NCBI RefSeq assembly: GCF_009801115.1
Contig: NZ_VTOL01000014.1
Span: forward strand, 62,001-126,000
DNA from: Dyadobacter sp. 3J3
GTDB lineage: Bacteria > Bacteroidota > Bacteroidia > Cytophagales > Spirosomataceae
DNA length: 64,000 bases
Reading direction: 5' to 3'
The translations under genes and the position numbers were made by a program. Of the stretch, positions 48,916 through 58,227 are shown piece after piece. The first letter of the stretch is position 1; every line of letters starts with the position of its first letter. The notes under the pieces are model-generated. The model searched no databases. It was not told the DNA's origin and worked only from the letters and a program-made list of their open reading frames with translations.

Positions 48916-50601
48916 TTATGCTTCGTCAGTAACACATCCCTCACTGGCAGATTTTACCGTTCGGATATATCTTCCCAGCATACCTTTTGTGAATTTTGGC
49001 TCTGGTTGTACCCATGCTGCTTTACGTGTCGCCATTTCCTCGTCAGAAATATGAACCGTAAGCTGGCGCGTATTTGCGTCAATGGTAATTCTGTCGCCAT
49101 CTTTTACAAGCGCGATTGGTCCGCCATCAAAAGCTTCCGGAGTAATATGTCCTACCACAAATCCGTGTGTTCCTCCTGAGAAACGCCCATCTGTAATCAA
49201 TGCAATTTTATCACCCAGCCCGGCTCCCATCACCGCAGAAGTTGGTTTCAACATTTCTGACATACCTGGTCCGCCTTTTGGTCCTGCGTTACGGATTACA
49301 ACCACGTGACCTGCTTTAATTTCGCCTTTGGAAAGCATGGTAATAATTTCTGTTTCATGCTCGCAGATTTTTGCTTCGCCGTCGAAAGTCAAACCTTCCT
49401 TTCCAGTAATTTTCGCAACAGAACCCGTTGGAGCCAAATTGCCATATAAAATCTGAATGTGTCCCGAAGCTTTGATCGGAGATTCCAGAGGGAAAATAAT
49501 TTTTTGTGTATCAAAATCAAGATCCGGTGCTTCGGCTAAATCTTCTGCCAATGTTTTACCTGTCACAGTCAAACATTCACCATGAATCATTCCTTTTGAA
49601 TACAAATATTTCATTACCGCAGGAACTCCACCAATTTCAAGGATGTCTTCCATGAAATATTTTCCACTTGGTTTAAGATCGGCGATAAAAGGAACTTTGT
49701 TCGAAATTGCCTGAATATCATCCAGTGTCAAAGGAAGATCTGCTGCGCGGGCAATCGCAAGAAAGTGCAATGCTGCGTTCGTAGAACCACCCAATGCCAT
49801 AACCAGTGTCAAAGCATTTTCAAGCGATTTTTTTGTGATAATGTCTCTTGGTGTAATGTTCAGTTCAAGCAAGTTTTTCATTGCCGCACCGATTTTTTTA
49901 CATTCTTCCTGTTTGCCGGTATGCGTCGCTGGATAAGAGCTGCTGAATGGCAAACTTAATCCCATTGCTTCAATCGAAGCTGCCATTGTATTTGCAGTAT
50001 ACATACCGCCACAAGCACCCTGGCCAGGAATTGAATTTTGTATTACGCCTTTAAAATCTTCGTCAGAAATATTGTTAGCGAATTTTTTACCAAGTGCTTC
50101 AAAAGCAGAAACAATATCCAGTTTTTGTCCTTTCCAATGTCCGGAACGTATTGTTCCGCCATAGACCATTATCGCAGGACGATCCAGACGCGCCATGGCC
50201 ATAACGGCGCCGGGCATATTTTTATCACAACCCACAACAGCGATCACACCATCATACCATTGCGCAGCAACAACTGTTTCAATTGAATCTGCAATAATAT
50301 CACGGCTCGGAAGTGAATAACGCATTCCGTCGTTTCCGTTTGTCATACCATCGGAAACGCCAATGGTATTGAAGATCAGGCCGACCATGTTATTAGCCGT
50401 AATTCCTTGTTTTACATAAACAGAAAGACCGTTTAAGTGCATATTACAAGGGTTTCCTTCGTAACCTGTACTGGCAATTCCAATTTGTGGTTTTGCCATA
50501 TCCTCTTCTTTTAATCCAATGCCGTAAAGCATCGCCTGAGCTGCCGGATTAGTAACTTCCTGGGTTAGGGTTTTCGAAAATCTGTTTAGTTCTGTCGCCA
50601 T
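48916..50601 (-). CDS. ilvD: dihydroxy-acid dehydratase
   Basis: 561 residues, dehydrating 2,3-dihydroxy-isovalerate and -methylvalerate to the 2-oxo acids. The Fe-S cysteines are in [13 protein letters not shown] (about 122-134) and [15 protein letters not shown] (about 193-207), with another in CNMHLNGL near residue 52. [15 protein letters not shown] and [12 protein letters not shown] are also diagnostic. Length is standard. It is the first enzyme gene of the region and is preceded by a complete attenuator-type leader. Confidence 0.97.
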   Translation of the reverse strand: MATELNRFSKTLTQEVTNPAAQAMLYGIGLKEEDMAKPQIGIASTGYEGNPCNMHLNGLSVYVKQGITANNMVGLIFNTIGVSDGMTNGNDGMRYSLPSRDIIADSIETVVAAQWYDGVIAVVGCDKNMPGAVMAMARLDRPAIMVYGGTIRSGHWKGQKLDIVSAFEALGKKFANNISDEDFKGVIQNSIPGQGACGGMYTANTMAASIEAMGLSLPFSSSYPATHTGKQEECKKIGAAMKNLLELNITPRDIITKKSLENALTLVMALGGSTNAALHFLAIARAADLPLTLDDIQAISNKVPFIADLKPSGKYFMEDILEIGGVPAVMKYLYSKGMIHGECLTVTGKTLAEDLAEAPDLDFDTQKIIFPLESPIKASGHIQILYGNLAPTGSVAKITGKEGLTFDGEAKICEHETEIITMLSKGEIKAGHVVVIRNAGPKGGPGMSEMLKPTSAVMGAGLGDKIALITDGRFSGGTHGFVVGHITPEAFDGGPIALVKDGDRITIDANTRQLTVHISDEEMATRKAAWVQPEPKFTKGMLGRYIRTVKSASEGCVTDEA

Positions 50602-50616
50602 GGTGAATTGATATAA

Positions 50617-50651
50617 TAAAAAAACACCTCACTCAGCGGGTGAGTGAGGTG
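50617..50651 (-). terminator. attenuator terminator in the ilvD leader
   Basis: On the minus strand CACCTCACTCA (50651-50641) and TGAGTGAGGTG (50635-50625) form a perfect 11-bp stem with a 5-nt loop, followed by seven T. It ends 16 nt before the ilvD start codon. The left arm can pair instead with GTGAGTGAG at 50680-50672, which overlaps the leader stop codon, giving an antiterminator. Confidence 0.88.
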
Positions 50652-50676
50652 CGGATATATGCCGTTAACATCTCAC

Positions 50677-50730
50677 TCACGTCGGGGACGTGACTACAAT
50701 CAGGAGGAAGATGGAACGTACGATTAACAT
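50677..50730 (-). CDS. putative ilv leader peptide, 17 aa
   Basis: ATG at 50730-50728 opens MLIVRSIFLLIVVTSPT and stops with TGA at 50679-50677. Nine of 17 residues are Leu (3), Ile (3) or Val (3), encoded by TTA, CTC, CTG, ATC, ATC, ATT, GTA, GTA and GTC. The last codons (TCACGTC, 50693-50687) pair with GACGTGA (50683-50677) as a protector stem. With the antiterminator and terminator further on, this reproduces the segments 1-4 of the enterobacterial ilv attenuators. Translation is inferred, not shown. Confidence 0.8.
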   Translation of the reverse strand: MLIVRSIFLLIVVTSPT

Positions 50731-50759
50731 AAATCAATAGGAAAACGTAAATATTACTT

Positions 50760-50777
50760 TTAGCGAAATTTCGCTAA
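50760..50777. promoter_or_regulatory. 18-bp perfect palindrome between ilvD and murQ
   Basis: TTAGCGAAATTTCGCTAA is a perfect palindrome. It lies 16 nt after the ilvD -7 element, and a 15/18 match lies at the same distance from the leuA -7 element (34311-34328). It could also affect the divergent murQ gene. Confidence 0.7.
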
Positions 50778-50793
50778 CTTTAACTTGGTGTTA

Positions 50794-50825
50794 CAAATTA
50801 GGAGCCTATCTTTTTATTTTCCAAA
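50794..50825 (-). promoter_or_regulatory. ilvD promoter
   Basis: Minus strand TTTG (50825-50822), 21-nt spacer, TAATTTG (50800-50794). This has the same form (TTTG, N20-21, TANTTTG) as the leuA promoter. The leader ATG is 63 nt downstream. Confidence 0.55.
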
Positions 50826-50924
50826 TTTTAGGCCAAATATTTGCCGATATACTTAGATAAATCCCATATTATTTATTTGGTAAAGGATCGTTCACAGAAA
50901 ATAATTAATTTTGGATTTCAATCA

Positions 50925-51740
50925 ATGCAACATTCCATGCTTACAACCGAATCGTCGTCTTTATATAATGATCTTGATCAGATGAGTGTCAATGAAATTT
51001 TGAACTCCATTAATCGCGAAGATCAAACCGTTCCGAATGCTGTTCAAAAGGTAATTCCTCAGATAGAAGCGCTCATCGAGCAGATTGTTCCGCGTATGAA
51101 AAAAGGCGGACGTTTATTTTATATCGGTGCCGGAACAAGCGGCCGCCTTGGTGTCGTGGATGCTTCAGAATGCCCGCCCACATTTGGTGTTCCTTTTGAT
51201 CTGGTTGTTGGCATTATTGCCGGCGGTGATATTGCAATCAGAAAAGCAGTTGAAAATGCTGAGGACGACTGGAACCAGGCCTGGATTGATTTGGATGCAT
51301 ATCATTTGACCGAAGATGATACCTTAATTGGACTTGCAGCTTCTGGTCGTACGCCATACGTCATTGGTGGTTTAAATGAAGCCAGAAAAGCGGGTTTGTT
51401 AACAGGTTGTGTCGTTTGTAATAATAATTCACCAGTGGCAGAAGCATGTGAATTTCCGGTTGAGGTGATTGTTGGTCCTGAATTCCTGACAGGAAGTACA
51501 AGAATGAAATCCGGAACTGCTCAAAAACTGGTTCTGAATATGATCTCAACGTCTGTGATGATCCGTTTAGGAAAAGTAAAGGGAAACAAAATGGTGGATA
51601 TGCAGATGACCAATGAAAAGCTGGTAAACCGTGCTATCCACATGATTATAGATGAATTAGGTGTTTCTCCAGACGAGGCTGAGTCGTTGCTGGATCAATA
51701 TGGAAGTGTTCGTGGGGCGATTGAGGCTGTGAGAAAATAA
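50925..51740 (+). CDS. murQ: N-acetylmuramic acid 6-phosphate etherase
   Basis: 271 residues from the ATG at 50925 (MQHSMLTTESSSLYNDLDQM). MurQ cleaves the lactyl ether of MurNAc-6-P in cell-wall recycling. The SIS domain shows RLFYIGAGTSGRLGVVDASECPPTFG in two parts (about 62-87), LIGLAASGRTPYVIGGL and GPEFLTGSTRMKSGTAQKLVLN, all diagnostic. An in-frame TTG 84 bp upstream is not used because family members begin near the chosen ATG. No other MurNAc-recycling genes are adjacent. Confidence 0.95.
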   Translation: MQHSMLTTESSSLYNDLDQMSVNEILNSINREDQTVPNAVQKVIPQIEALIEQIVPRMKKGGRLFYIGAGTSGRLGVVDASECPPTFGVPFDLVVGIIAGGDIAIRKAVENAEDDWNQAWIDLDAYHLTEDDTLIGLAASGRTPYVIGGLNEARKAGLLTGCVVCNNNSPVAEACEFPVEVIVGPEFLTGSTRMKSGTAQKLVLNMISTSVMIRLGKVKGNKMVDMQMTNEKLVNRAIHMIIDELGVSPDEAESLLDQYGSVRGAIEAVRK

Positions 51741-51854
51741 TGGTTCCTAATCAAATTTTTCATACCATATGAAATGTTTGATTAACTTAAAATATTTTCT
51801 ATTATACAGTTATATTTTCCGTGTCGTCGCAGATCGGAATTTGTATTTCAATAA

Positions 51855-51907
51855 AAGAAGAAGGTCAGGAAAACTAGAGAAATCTCTACAATCCTGACCT
51901 TCTTTTT
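51855..51907. terminator. bidirectional terminator between murQ and the NIPSNAP gene
   Basis: AAGAAGAAGGTCAGGA pairs with TCCTGACCTTCTTTTT; an inner AGAGA/TCTCT stem extends it. It lies between convergent genes. Confidence 0.85.
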
Positions 51908-51925
51908 GAAATTATTTAAACAATC

Positions 51926-52714
51926 TTAGATATCCGAATATTCAGTAGGATACATGTAAAAGCTTGTATTTTTTGAAACATTATTCTGGTAATCCGGATT
52001 CACTTTCAATTTATTCCACTCTGCATCATCACTGAAAGACTTCCAATGTGCGTCACGATCTGCCTTGTTTTCAAAAGTAGTCATGTACATCAGGTTAGGC
52101 TGGTGGCTGCCTGCAATTACTTCACCATAAAAAACGGCATTGAAGTTTAACCTTACAAAAAGTGGAACTTCACCTCCGTCATTAAACATCTTCAATTTAT
52201 TCTGATAAATTTTTTCCGTATGTCCTTCGTAGCTACGCATTTCATACACGCGCTCATTTTTTGCACTCTTTAAATTGGGTTTTGAATGCGTCGGCATTGT
52301 CGTAAACGCCTGTAAAATTGTTGTTTCAATTCGGGTGTAAGGTGGATTTTTAAAAGGAGCATCAATATACTCTTTTCCCGCTGCCAGATATTTAGCATCT
52401 TTTTCCATTGTTTTTGGAAGCGCGACTAATTGATCCAGAGAAGCAATTGGCGTAAAAACATAGATCAGTTTTCCACTCATGGAATCCGTCGGTACGGGTT
52501 TGAAAACTCCCACGTCTTTAATGCCTGCGCGGTGTGCTGCGGGGATATAGGCATCTTTTAAGTAGTTTTCAACGGTTGTTTCCTGAGTTTTGTCTTTTAC
52601 GTGGTATATTTTTATCTCATAATATTCTCTTTTCGGAGCACTTGCCATTGCGCCAACGGTTAGAGCCAGCATGAAAAAGCTAAAAAGAAAACTTCGTTTT
52701 TGGGGATTGTTCAT
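51926..52714 (-). CDS. secreted NIPSNAP-family protein
   Basis: 262 residues from the ATG at 52714 (MNNPQKRSFLFSFFMLALTVGAMASAP, a signal peptide in two parts). Two ferredoxin-like NIPSNAP domains are visible: EYYEIKIYHVKDKTQETTVENYL in two parts (about 29-52) and RVYEMRSYEGHTEKIYQNKLKMF (about 155-177), with the late MTTFENKADRDAHWKSFSDDAEW (about 213-235) typical of the family. The role is unknown; exported members occur widely in Bacteroidota. It is the last gene before the murQ terminator and downstream of porP on the same strand. Confidence 0.88.
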   Translation of the reverse strand: MNNPQKRSFLFSFFMLALTVGAMASAPKREYYEIKIYHVKDKTQETTVENYLKDAYIPAAHRAGIKDVGVFKPVPTDSMSGKLIYVFTPIASLDQLVALPKTMEKDAKYLAAGKEYIDAPFKNPPYTRIETTILQAFTTMPTHSKPNLKSAKNERVYEMRSYEGHTEKIYQNKLKMFNDGGEVPLFVRLNFNAVFYGEVIAGSHQPNLMYMTTFENKADRDAHWKSFSDDAEWNKLKVNPDYQNNVSKNTSFYMYPTEYSDI

Positions 52715-52788
52715 AAAATAAATAATGCTTTTGGATACGGGATAAGTTTTTAATCGAAAAGAGATGAGATTCAGATTTATACTGTAAC

Positions 52789-52822
52789 AAAAAATGCAGA
52801 AACCGGAGCGTCTGCATTTTTT
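52789..52822 (-). terminator. terminator after porP/sprF
   Basis: AAAAAATGCAGA and TCTGCATTTTTT pair around a 10-nt loop. It separates porP from the NIPSNAP gene. Confidence 0.85.
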
Positions 52823-52844
52823 ATAAAGATATGTTTTCCAAATC

Positions 52845-53873
52845 CTAGAATTTAGGACATGAAAGCTGGTGTTTATTACTTCTTGAACGTTTCGGCTTAG
52901 GTGTGAGCGGTTCAAAAATATAGGATAGTGAGATTTCATGAGCTCCGCCACTTCCAGCGCCCAAAGTTGAAATCGTTAAGTCATAACTATAACCGATCGA
53001 AAATTTATCCTGACGAAAACCAGCCAAAAATACCAGTGATTCATGATTATTAATAGTGGGCTCGTATTTTTTAAAAGGAATTCCGCGGTACCACATACCC
53101 AATACCAAAGGTTCGATAGTTACATACATGCCGACATCCAGCTGATCGTATTTTCCCTGTTTTTTGTAAAGGATAGCGGGCGAAATTGTTTTTTCCTTAT
53201 CAATCTCGTCTCCCAAATATGTATAACCTGCAAAAGGAATTCTCAAACCGGCCTGCAAACTTGCTTTTACCGGAAGCCTTGCTTCAGTACCACTAAATGC
53301 CTGATTCGGCCGGTTAATATGATGCGCCGATAAACCCGCCCAATACCAGTCAGAATAGACCATCATACCAGTTGAGAAATCAGCATAACTAACATTTGGG
53401 CCGCCTTGTGCAAAAGGATCTGCTGATGGCGTACCGGTAAGTCCGCCGTTATTGTACTGATCACCAAAAGTTAATCCATAATAATCCAACGAGCGTGAAG
53501 AAAAACCACCCTGAATACCAAGTCTTAAAGAAGTAACATCATTTAGTGAAATCTGGTATGCATATTGTAAAGCTACATCCGTTGCTTTTAGATTTCCCAA
53601 GCCCTGGCTATCCGTTGTGACTTGAATCCCGATACCACTGTTATAGTTTGGAAGAAAAACATCCGCGCCAAAAGAAGCAGTCACAAAATTGGCAGAAAGT
53701 GCAGGCCATTGATTCCGGTAATTGGCAGTAAGTCTTGGAGCCAGCGCCCCACCTGCCAAAGCGGGATTGAGGTACAATGGGTTAGCATAAAATTGGGAAA
53801 ATTGAGGGTCCTGGCTCCAACCTTCGAGGCTGAGCAGTGTCATAAAAATAATAGAGAGTAAACGCTTTATCAT
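52845..53873 (-). CDS. PorP/SprF family type IX secretion outer membrane protein
   Basis: 342 residues. After the signal peptide (MIKRLLSIIFMTLLSLEGWSQ in two parts) comes DPQFSQFYANPLYLNPALAGG, the signature of PorP/SprF. Strands such as FGADVFLPNYNSGIGIQV, LGIQGGFSSRSLDYYGL and FSIGYSYDLTISTLG make a barrel, with SLSYIFEPL near the end and a short basic tail. SprF-like proteins are needed to deliver or anchor individual type B T9SS cargo. The divergent neighbour is exactly such a cargo, 225 bp away. Confidence 0.93.
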   Translation of the reverse strand: MIKRLLSIIFMTLLSLEGWSQDPQFSQFYANPLYLNPALAGGALAPRLTANYRNQWPALSANFVTASFGADVFLPNYNSGIGIQVTTDSQGLGNLKATDVALQYAYQISLNDVTSLRLGIQGGFSSRSLDYYGLTFGDQYNNGGLTGTPSADPFAQGGPNVSYADFSTGMMVYSDWYWAGLSAHHINRPNQAFSGTEARLPVKASLQAGLRIPFAGYTYLGDEIDKEKTISPAILYKKQGKYDQLDVGMYVTIEPLVLGMWYRGIPFKKYEPTINNHESLVFLAGFRQDKFSIGYSYDLTISTLGAGSGGAHEISLSYIFEPLTPKPKRSRSNKHQLSCPKF

Positions 53874-54098
53874 ACAAAAATAGACTTTGTCCGCTATTTA
53901 CGGCGAATTGTGTGTAGAGACATAAAAAATTACAAATTTTAATTCACAAATTGTCGCCACATTGCGTATTAATATTCAAATTAGCATGGTTTTTAAGACA
54001 TTACCACACAAAATTTTAACATATTATTTTCGTTAGAATGATCGGGTAACAAGAATATTAAATGTGGCAGGTAGGGATGATTGATTTAGTAACGAAAC

Positions 54099-56969
54099 AT
54101 GAGGCGATTTTATAATACACATCGGAAAATATTTTATTCTTTTTTCTTTTTGTTTTTTCTGGTGACAGGATTTGCAAAGGGAGAAACTTTTACCGTAACT
54201 GAAAAGTGCGTGCCAAGTCCGGCGTGTGCGGAGGATGGCACTGTGTTTAACGAAGATAATAATAGCAAGGCTACCGCGTGGGCCTGGGATTTCGGGGATG
54301 GTGGAAAGGATGATGTTCGAAACCCTTTGCATGCTTATAAAACAGCCGGGTCATTCACTGTTACATTGACCAGAACTTTTGCTGATGGGAGTAAGACAAC
54401 TGAAACGCAGTTAATTACAATTGGCGAGGTTCCGCCCCCGTTTCAAAAATGGAAAGCAGATACTACGATTTGTCCGGGTCAAACTATTGATTTGAACCCT
54501 TATCCTACCAATGCACCAGCTGGCGCAAAATATATTTGGTATCCCAAGGGCGATACTACGCAGATCTTAAAGGTTGATAGTTCCGGTTGTTATTCCGTCC
54601 AGGTGATTTTGCCGAATGGTTGTAAGCTCCAGGATAAAGTTAATGTCAAAATCTGTATGGAGCCTACCAATTCGGAAGGTGCCAAATGGTATTTTGGAGC
54701 AAATGCAGGGCTTGATTTTAATAATTCCCCTCCGTCGCCCTTAACGGATGGACAGGTTAATTCGGCCGAAGGCGTTTCTTCAATCGCAAATTCCAAAGGT
54801 GAATTGCTGTTTTATTCTGATGGAATTACGATTTATAACAAGGATCATAAACAGATGGATTGCTATTTGTTGGCGAATTGTGCGCCTCTTTTAGGAAGCC
54901 ATACATCAACAGAATCCGTTTTGATTGTGCCTCAGCCAACCTGCCGGGGTTGTGAATATTTATTTAATGTTTTTACAACAACGGATATTCAAGGGACGAA
55001 ATATCTTACGGTAAGCGTCGTGGATATGCGCCGGAACAATGGAAAAGGTGCGATTATTGAACAAAATACAACTTTACAACAGCCAACAACAGAAAGATTG
55101 GCAGCGGTTGAAAATAAAAAAGATACTACGTACTGGGTTGTATCCCACGATTACGGCACGAACAAATTTCGCATTTTTCACGCTACAACCGGTGGTTTGA
55201 CAGAAACCGGTTCTCCTGAATTGGGTATGGCGCATGATTCTTTGAATAAGGGGGAGGGATATATGAAATTTTCTGCCGCAGATAGTACAACGGGCGAAAG
55301 AAGACTTGCTGTGGTAATACCAGGCCCACCTACGAATTACGTAGAATTGTTCAAGTTCAATGATACGACGGGCGTTTTAACATATGATAAATTAATAAAT
55401 CTTGGTCCCGCCCCACCGATTGCCTACGGAATTGAGTTTTCTTCCAGTGGTGAAAAAATGTACGTCACCTTCCAGGGAGATGGAAAAACGAAATCCTATT
55501 TAAAACAATATGACCTCACATTCAGTGATAGCACGCTGGTAGAATCCGCACTGGTTATTGACAGTTCTGCCACACAGAAATATGGAGCTTTACAAATGGC
55601 TTCGGACGGCAAAATCTATATGGCTGTTGACGGAAGTGACTATTTGGGGGTAATAGGAAAACCTGAAAGAAATTCTGTAAGTACCATTGAATATAAACTT
55701 GAAGGTGTAAATCTTGGAGGTAAAAAAAGTGGTTTAGGATTGCCAAACATGGTACAGGATTTTTCTCAGGAATCATCGGGACCCGGATTTACAGCGGATG
55801 GTTTTTGTACGAATGAACCTACGACCTTTGAAGCCGGACCAATTTGTGATCCTAAAAAAGATACGTATAGCTGGATATTTGGAGATGGTTCGGCTTCGCC
55901 ACCGTCCAAGGAGCAAAAAGTTACGCATACTTACACACAGCCAGGGAGTTACCTCGTAACGCTTTCACAGACAAACGAGTGTACAACAATGGTTACGAAA
56001 GATACTGTTGTCATATTCGAGACACCACCAGCAATGAATTTGCGCGCAAACATCGATACCTGCGGACAATACATAAATCTGGATATGGGTATTACCGCGC
56101 AGATTTACGAGTGGTATAACAGAGGCAGAATTGTTGGCCGTTCCAGAACATTGAAAGTTACGGCTACCGGCCGCTACATTGCCGTGGCTTATAACGGTCC
56201 GCAAAGAGATTGTTTCACTGCTGATACAACAGAAGTCACGTTACGAAAGCCACCGGCATTCGATCTTGGTGCTGATACGACGATGTGCCGCGATAGTTCC
56301 ATTCTGATTACTGCCCCCGGACTTACGTGGAGGGAATTCTTATGGAATACCGGTGAAACGACACGGAGTATTACCGTTCGTCAGCCTGGTACCTATTTTG
56401 TTCAGGTGAAAAACGGAAATGATTGTTATAATGCGGATACGATTCAGGTTGGAGAACTTCCCTCGCCTTTGCTGGGGCTTGCTCCTGAATATTACATCTG
56501 TATTCCCGATGGTGGTTCAACCGTGTTGGATGCCAAAGGCGTTGGGGTCATACATTATGAGTGGCCGGCTTCAGGAGACACCACGCAAACGATCATTGTT
56601 AATCAAAAAGGAGTTTATACAGTTTTGGGAACCAATAAAGAGGGATGTATTGCGAAAAAATCCACAACTGTTTTTGATCAATGTGAACCCCGGTTCTTTA
56701 TTCCCGATGCGTTTACTCCCGACGGCAATGGGAAAAATGAGACGCTGGAAGTTTTTGGGGCCTATTACATAAACTATTCGATAAGGATTTATAACCGTTG
56801 GGGTGAGGTGATTTATGCCACTAATTCGATAGAAGACCGCTGGGATGGTACTTATAAAGGATTGAAAGTTCAGCCGGGAGTTTATCCTTATATTGTATCA
56901 TACGAAGCCCAATATTTCCCTGAACGAAATCCTGTTGTCATGCGAGGCTCGGTTATGGTGATCCGTTAA
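54099..56969 (+). CDS. T9SS type B exported protein with PKD domains
   Basis: 956 residues. A signal peptide (YSFFFLFFLVTGFAKG) is followed by a PKD domain (WAWDFGDGGKDDVRNPLHAYKTAGSFTVTL in parts, residues 60-105), an Ig-like segment, a long beta-propeller-like region (about 200-560: WYFGANAGLDF, LLFYSDGITIYN, YWVVSHDYGTNKF, KIYMAVDGSDYLGVIGKP), a second PKD (YSWIFGDGSASP..HTYTQPGSYLVTL), Ig-like repeats and the gliding-associated type B sorting domain (FIPDAFTPDGNGKNETL, IRIYNRWGEVIY, RWDGTYKG, GVYPYIVSYE). It is exported by T9SS and probably remains at the surface; the divergent porP/sprF gene encodes the likely partner. Confidence 0.92.
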   Translation: MRRFYNTHRKIFYSFFFLFFLVTGFAKGETFTVTEKCVPSPACAEDGTVFNEDNNSKATAWAWDFGDGGKDDVRNPLHAYKTAGSFTVTLTRTFADGSKTTETQLITIGEVPPPFQKWKADTTICPGQTIDLNPYPTNAPAGAKYIWYPKGDTTQILKVDSSGCYSVQVILPNGCKLQDKVNVKICMEPTNSEGAKWYFGANAGLDFNNSPPSPLTDGQVNSAEGVSSIANSKGELLFYSDGITIYNKDHKQMDCYLLANCAPLLGSHTSTESVLIVPQPTCRGCEYLFNVFTTTDIQGTKYLTVSVVDMRRNNGKGAIIEQNTTLQQPTTERLAAVENKKDTTYWVVSHDYGTNKFRIFHATTGGLTETGSPELGMAHDSLNKGEGYMKFSAADSTTGERRLAVVIPGPPTNYVELFKFNDTTGVLTYDKLINLGPAPPIAYGIEFSSSGEKMYVTFQGDGKTKSYLKQYDLTFSDSTLVESALVIDSSATQKYGALQMASDGKIYMAVDGSDYLGVIGKPERNSVSTIEYKLEGVNLGGKKSGLGLPNMVQDFSQESSGPGFTADGFCTNEPTTFEAGPICDPKKDTYSWIFGDGSASPPSKEQKVTHTYTQPGSYLVTLSQTNECTTMVTKDTVVIFETPPAMNLRANIDTCGQYINLDMGITAQIYEWYNRGRIVGRSRTLKVTATGRYIAVAYNGPQRDCFTADTTEVTLRKPPAFDLGADTTMCRDSSILITAPGLTWREFLWNTGETTRSITVRQPGTYFVQVKNGNDCYNADTIQVGELPSPLLGLAPEYYICIPDGGSTVLDAKGVGVIHYEWPASGDTTQTIIVNQKGVYTVLGTNKEGCIAKKSTTVFDQCEPRFFIPDAFTPDGNGKNETLEVFGAYYINYSIRIYNRWGEVIYATNSIEDRWDGTYKGLKVQPGVYPYIVSYEAQYFPERNPVVMRGSVMVIR

Positions 56970-57060
56970 ATGTTCGGTTTTGCCAATTAAAACGGTTATT
57001 TTTGATCAAATAAACAGGTGCGTTTTTTGTTAAAACGCGATTACTATTGTCAAAAAGCTT

Positions 57061-58086
57061 ATGCGTCAGGATTATCTGTCCGGAGATAAAGAAAATCTTT
57101 CTAATACTGAAAAAGATGTGGAGCGGGCATTACGTCCGCTCTCATTTGATGATTTTACAGGACAGGAAAAAATTCTTGAAAATCTTAAAATATATGTTCA
57201 GGCTGCAAGACAGCGTGGTGATGCCATGGACCACGTGTTGTTGCACGGACCTCCGGGTTTGGGGAAAACAACATTGTCGCATATCATAGCCAATGAACTT
57301 GCTGCCGGTATTAAAATTACCTCCGGGCCAGTTCTGGACAAACCGAGCGATCTTGCAGGTTTGCTTACAAATTTGCAGGAACACGATGTCCTTTTTATTG
57401 ACGAGATCCATCGTCTGAATCCGATTGTTGAAGAATATCTTTATTCTGCGATGGAGGATTATAAAATTGATATCATGCTGGACAGCGGACCAAACGCGCG
57501 CAGTATCCAGATCGGACTGAATCCATTCACATTGATTGGAGCCACCACACGCGCAGGAATGCTGACATCTCCGTTACGGGCTCGTTTTGGTATTAACGCT
57601 CGTCTGGAATATTACGATGCGCAATTGTTGAAATCCATCTTAAAGCGATCAGCTGTGATTTTGGGAACTCCGTTGGAAGATGATGCCGCTTATGAAATTG
57701 CCCGTCGTAGCCGTGGAACTCCGCGTATTGCCAATAACCTTCTCCGTCGGACACGCGATTTTGCACAAGTAAAGGGTAATGGTAAAATTACCGTTGCCAT
57801 CGCTGAAATGGCTCTTCTGGCGCTTGATGTAGACCAGAACGGACTGGATGAAATGGACAACCGGATTTTGAGTACTATTATTGAGAAATTCAAAGGCGGG
57901 CCTGTTGGTCTTTCTACCATTGCTACGGCATGTGGTGAAGAGGCGGAAACAATTGAGGAAGTTTATGAGCCATTTCTGATTCAGGAAGGGTATATGAAAA
58001 GAACTTCCAGAGGCAGAGAAGTTACAGAAAAAGCATATCGGCATTTAGGTGTACTGCCAAGGCACCGTTCCGGAGAGCTATTTTAA
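57061..58086 (+). CDS. ruvB: Holliday junction branch migration helicase RuvB
   Basis: 341 residues, an AAA+ motor. [14 protein letters not shown], Walker [19 protein letters not shown] (about 60-77), Walker [13 protein letters not shown] (about 107-118), the sensor-1 region [19 protein letters not shown] and the C-terminal winged helix ([20 protein letters not shown]) are all present. Length is standard. ruvA and ruvC are not adjacent, as is common in this phylum. Confidence 0.97.
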   Translation: MRQDYLSGDKENLSNTEKDVERALRPLSFDDFTGQEKILENLKIYVQAARQRGDAMDHVLLHGPPGLGKTTLSHIIANELAAGIKITSGPVLDKPSDLAGLLTNLQEHDVLFIDEIHRLNPIVEEYLYSAMEDYKIDIMLDSGPNARSIQIGLNPFTLIGATTRAGMLTSPLRARFGINARLEYYDAQLLKSILKRSAVILGTPLEDDAAYEIARRSRGTPRIANNLLRRTRDFAQVKGNGKITVAIAEMALLALDVDQNGLDEMDNRILSTIIEKFKGGPVGLSTIATACGEEAETIEEVYEPFLIQEGYMKRTSRGREVTEKAYRHLGVLPRHRSGELF

Positions 58087-58170
58087 ATCCCTTTCGTCAG
58101 AAAAGCTGATAGCTAGCAATTTACATCTATGTTAAGATAGTGTCAACAAGACAATAATTGAGTTAGCTGC

Positions 58171-58202
58171 ATTGCATTTTCTCTGAAAATTACGTACTTT
58201 TG
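58171..58202 (+). promoter_or_regulatory. promoter of the NUDIX hydrolase gene
   Basis: ATTG (58171-58174), a 20-nt spacer, and TACTTTTG (58195-58202), a perfect TAnnTTTG. Transcription should begin near 58209, which rules out the GTG at 58204 and supports the ATG at 58228 as start. Confidence 0.7.
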
Positions 58203-58227
58203 CGTGAAATTTTGTGTCACTGCTGGT

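Noticed and set aside
50841-50924. 28-codon upstream extension of murQ from a TTG
   Set aside because: MurQ proteins begin close to MQHSMLTTES; the extension is AT-rich and lacks family similarity.
52715-52951. 79-codon extension of the NIPSNAP gene
   Set aside because: It runs through the porP terminator and 3' end, while the ATG at 52714 opens a clear signal peptide.
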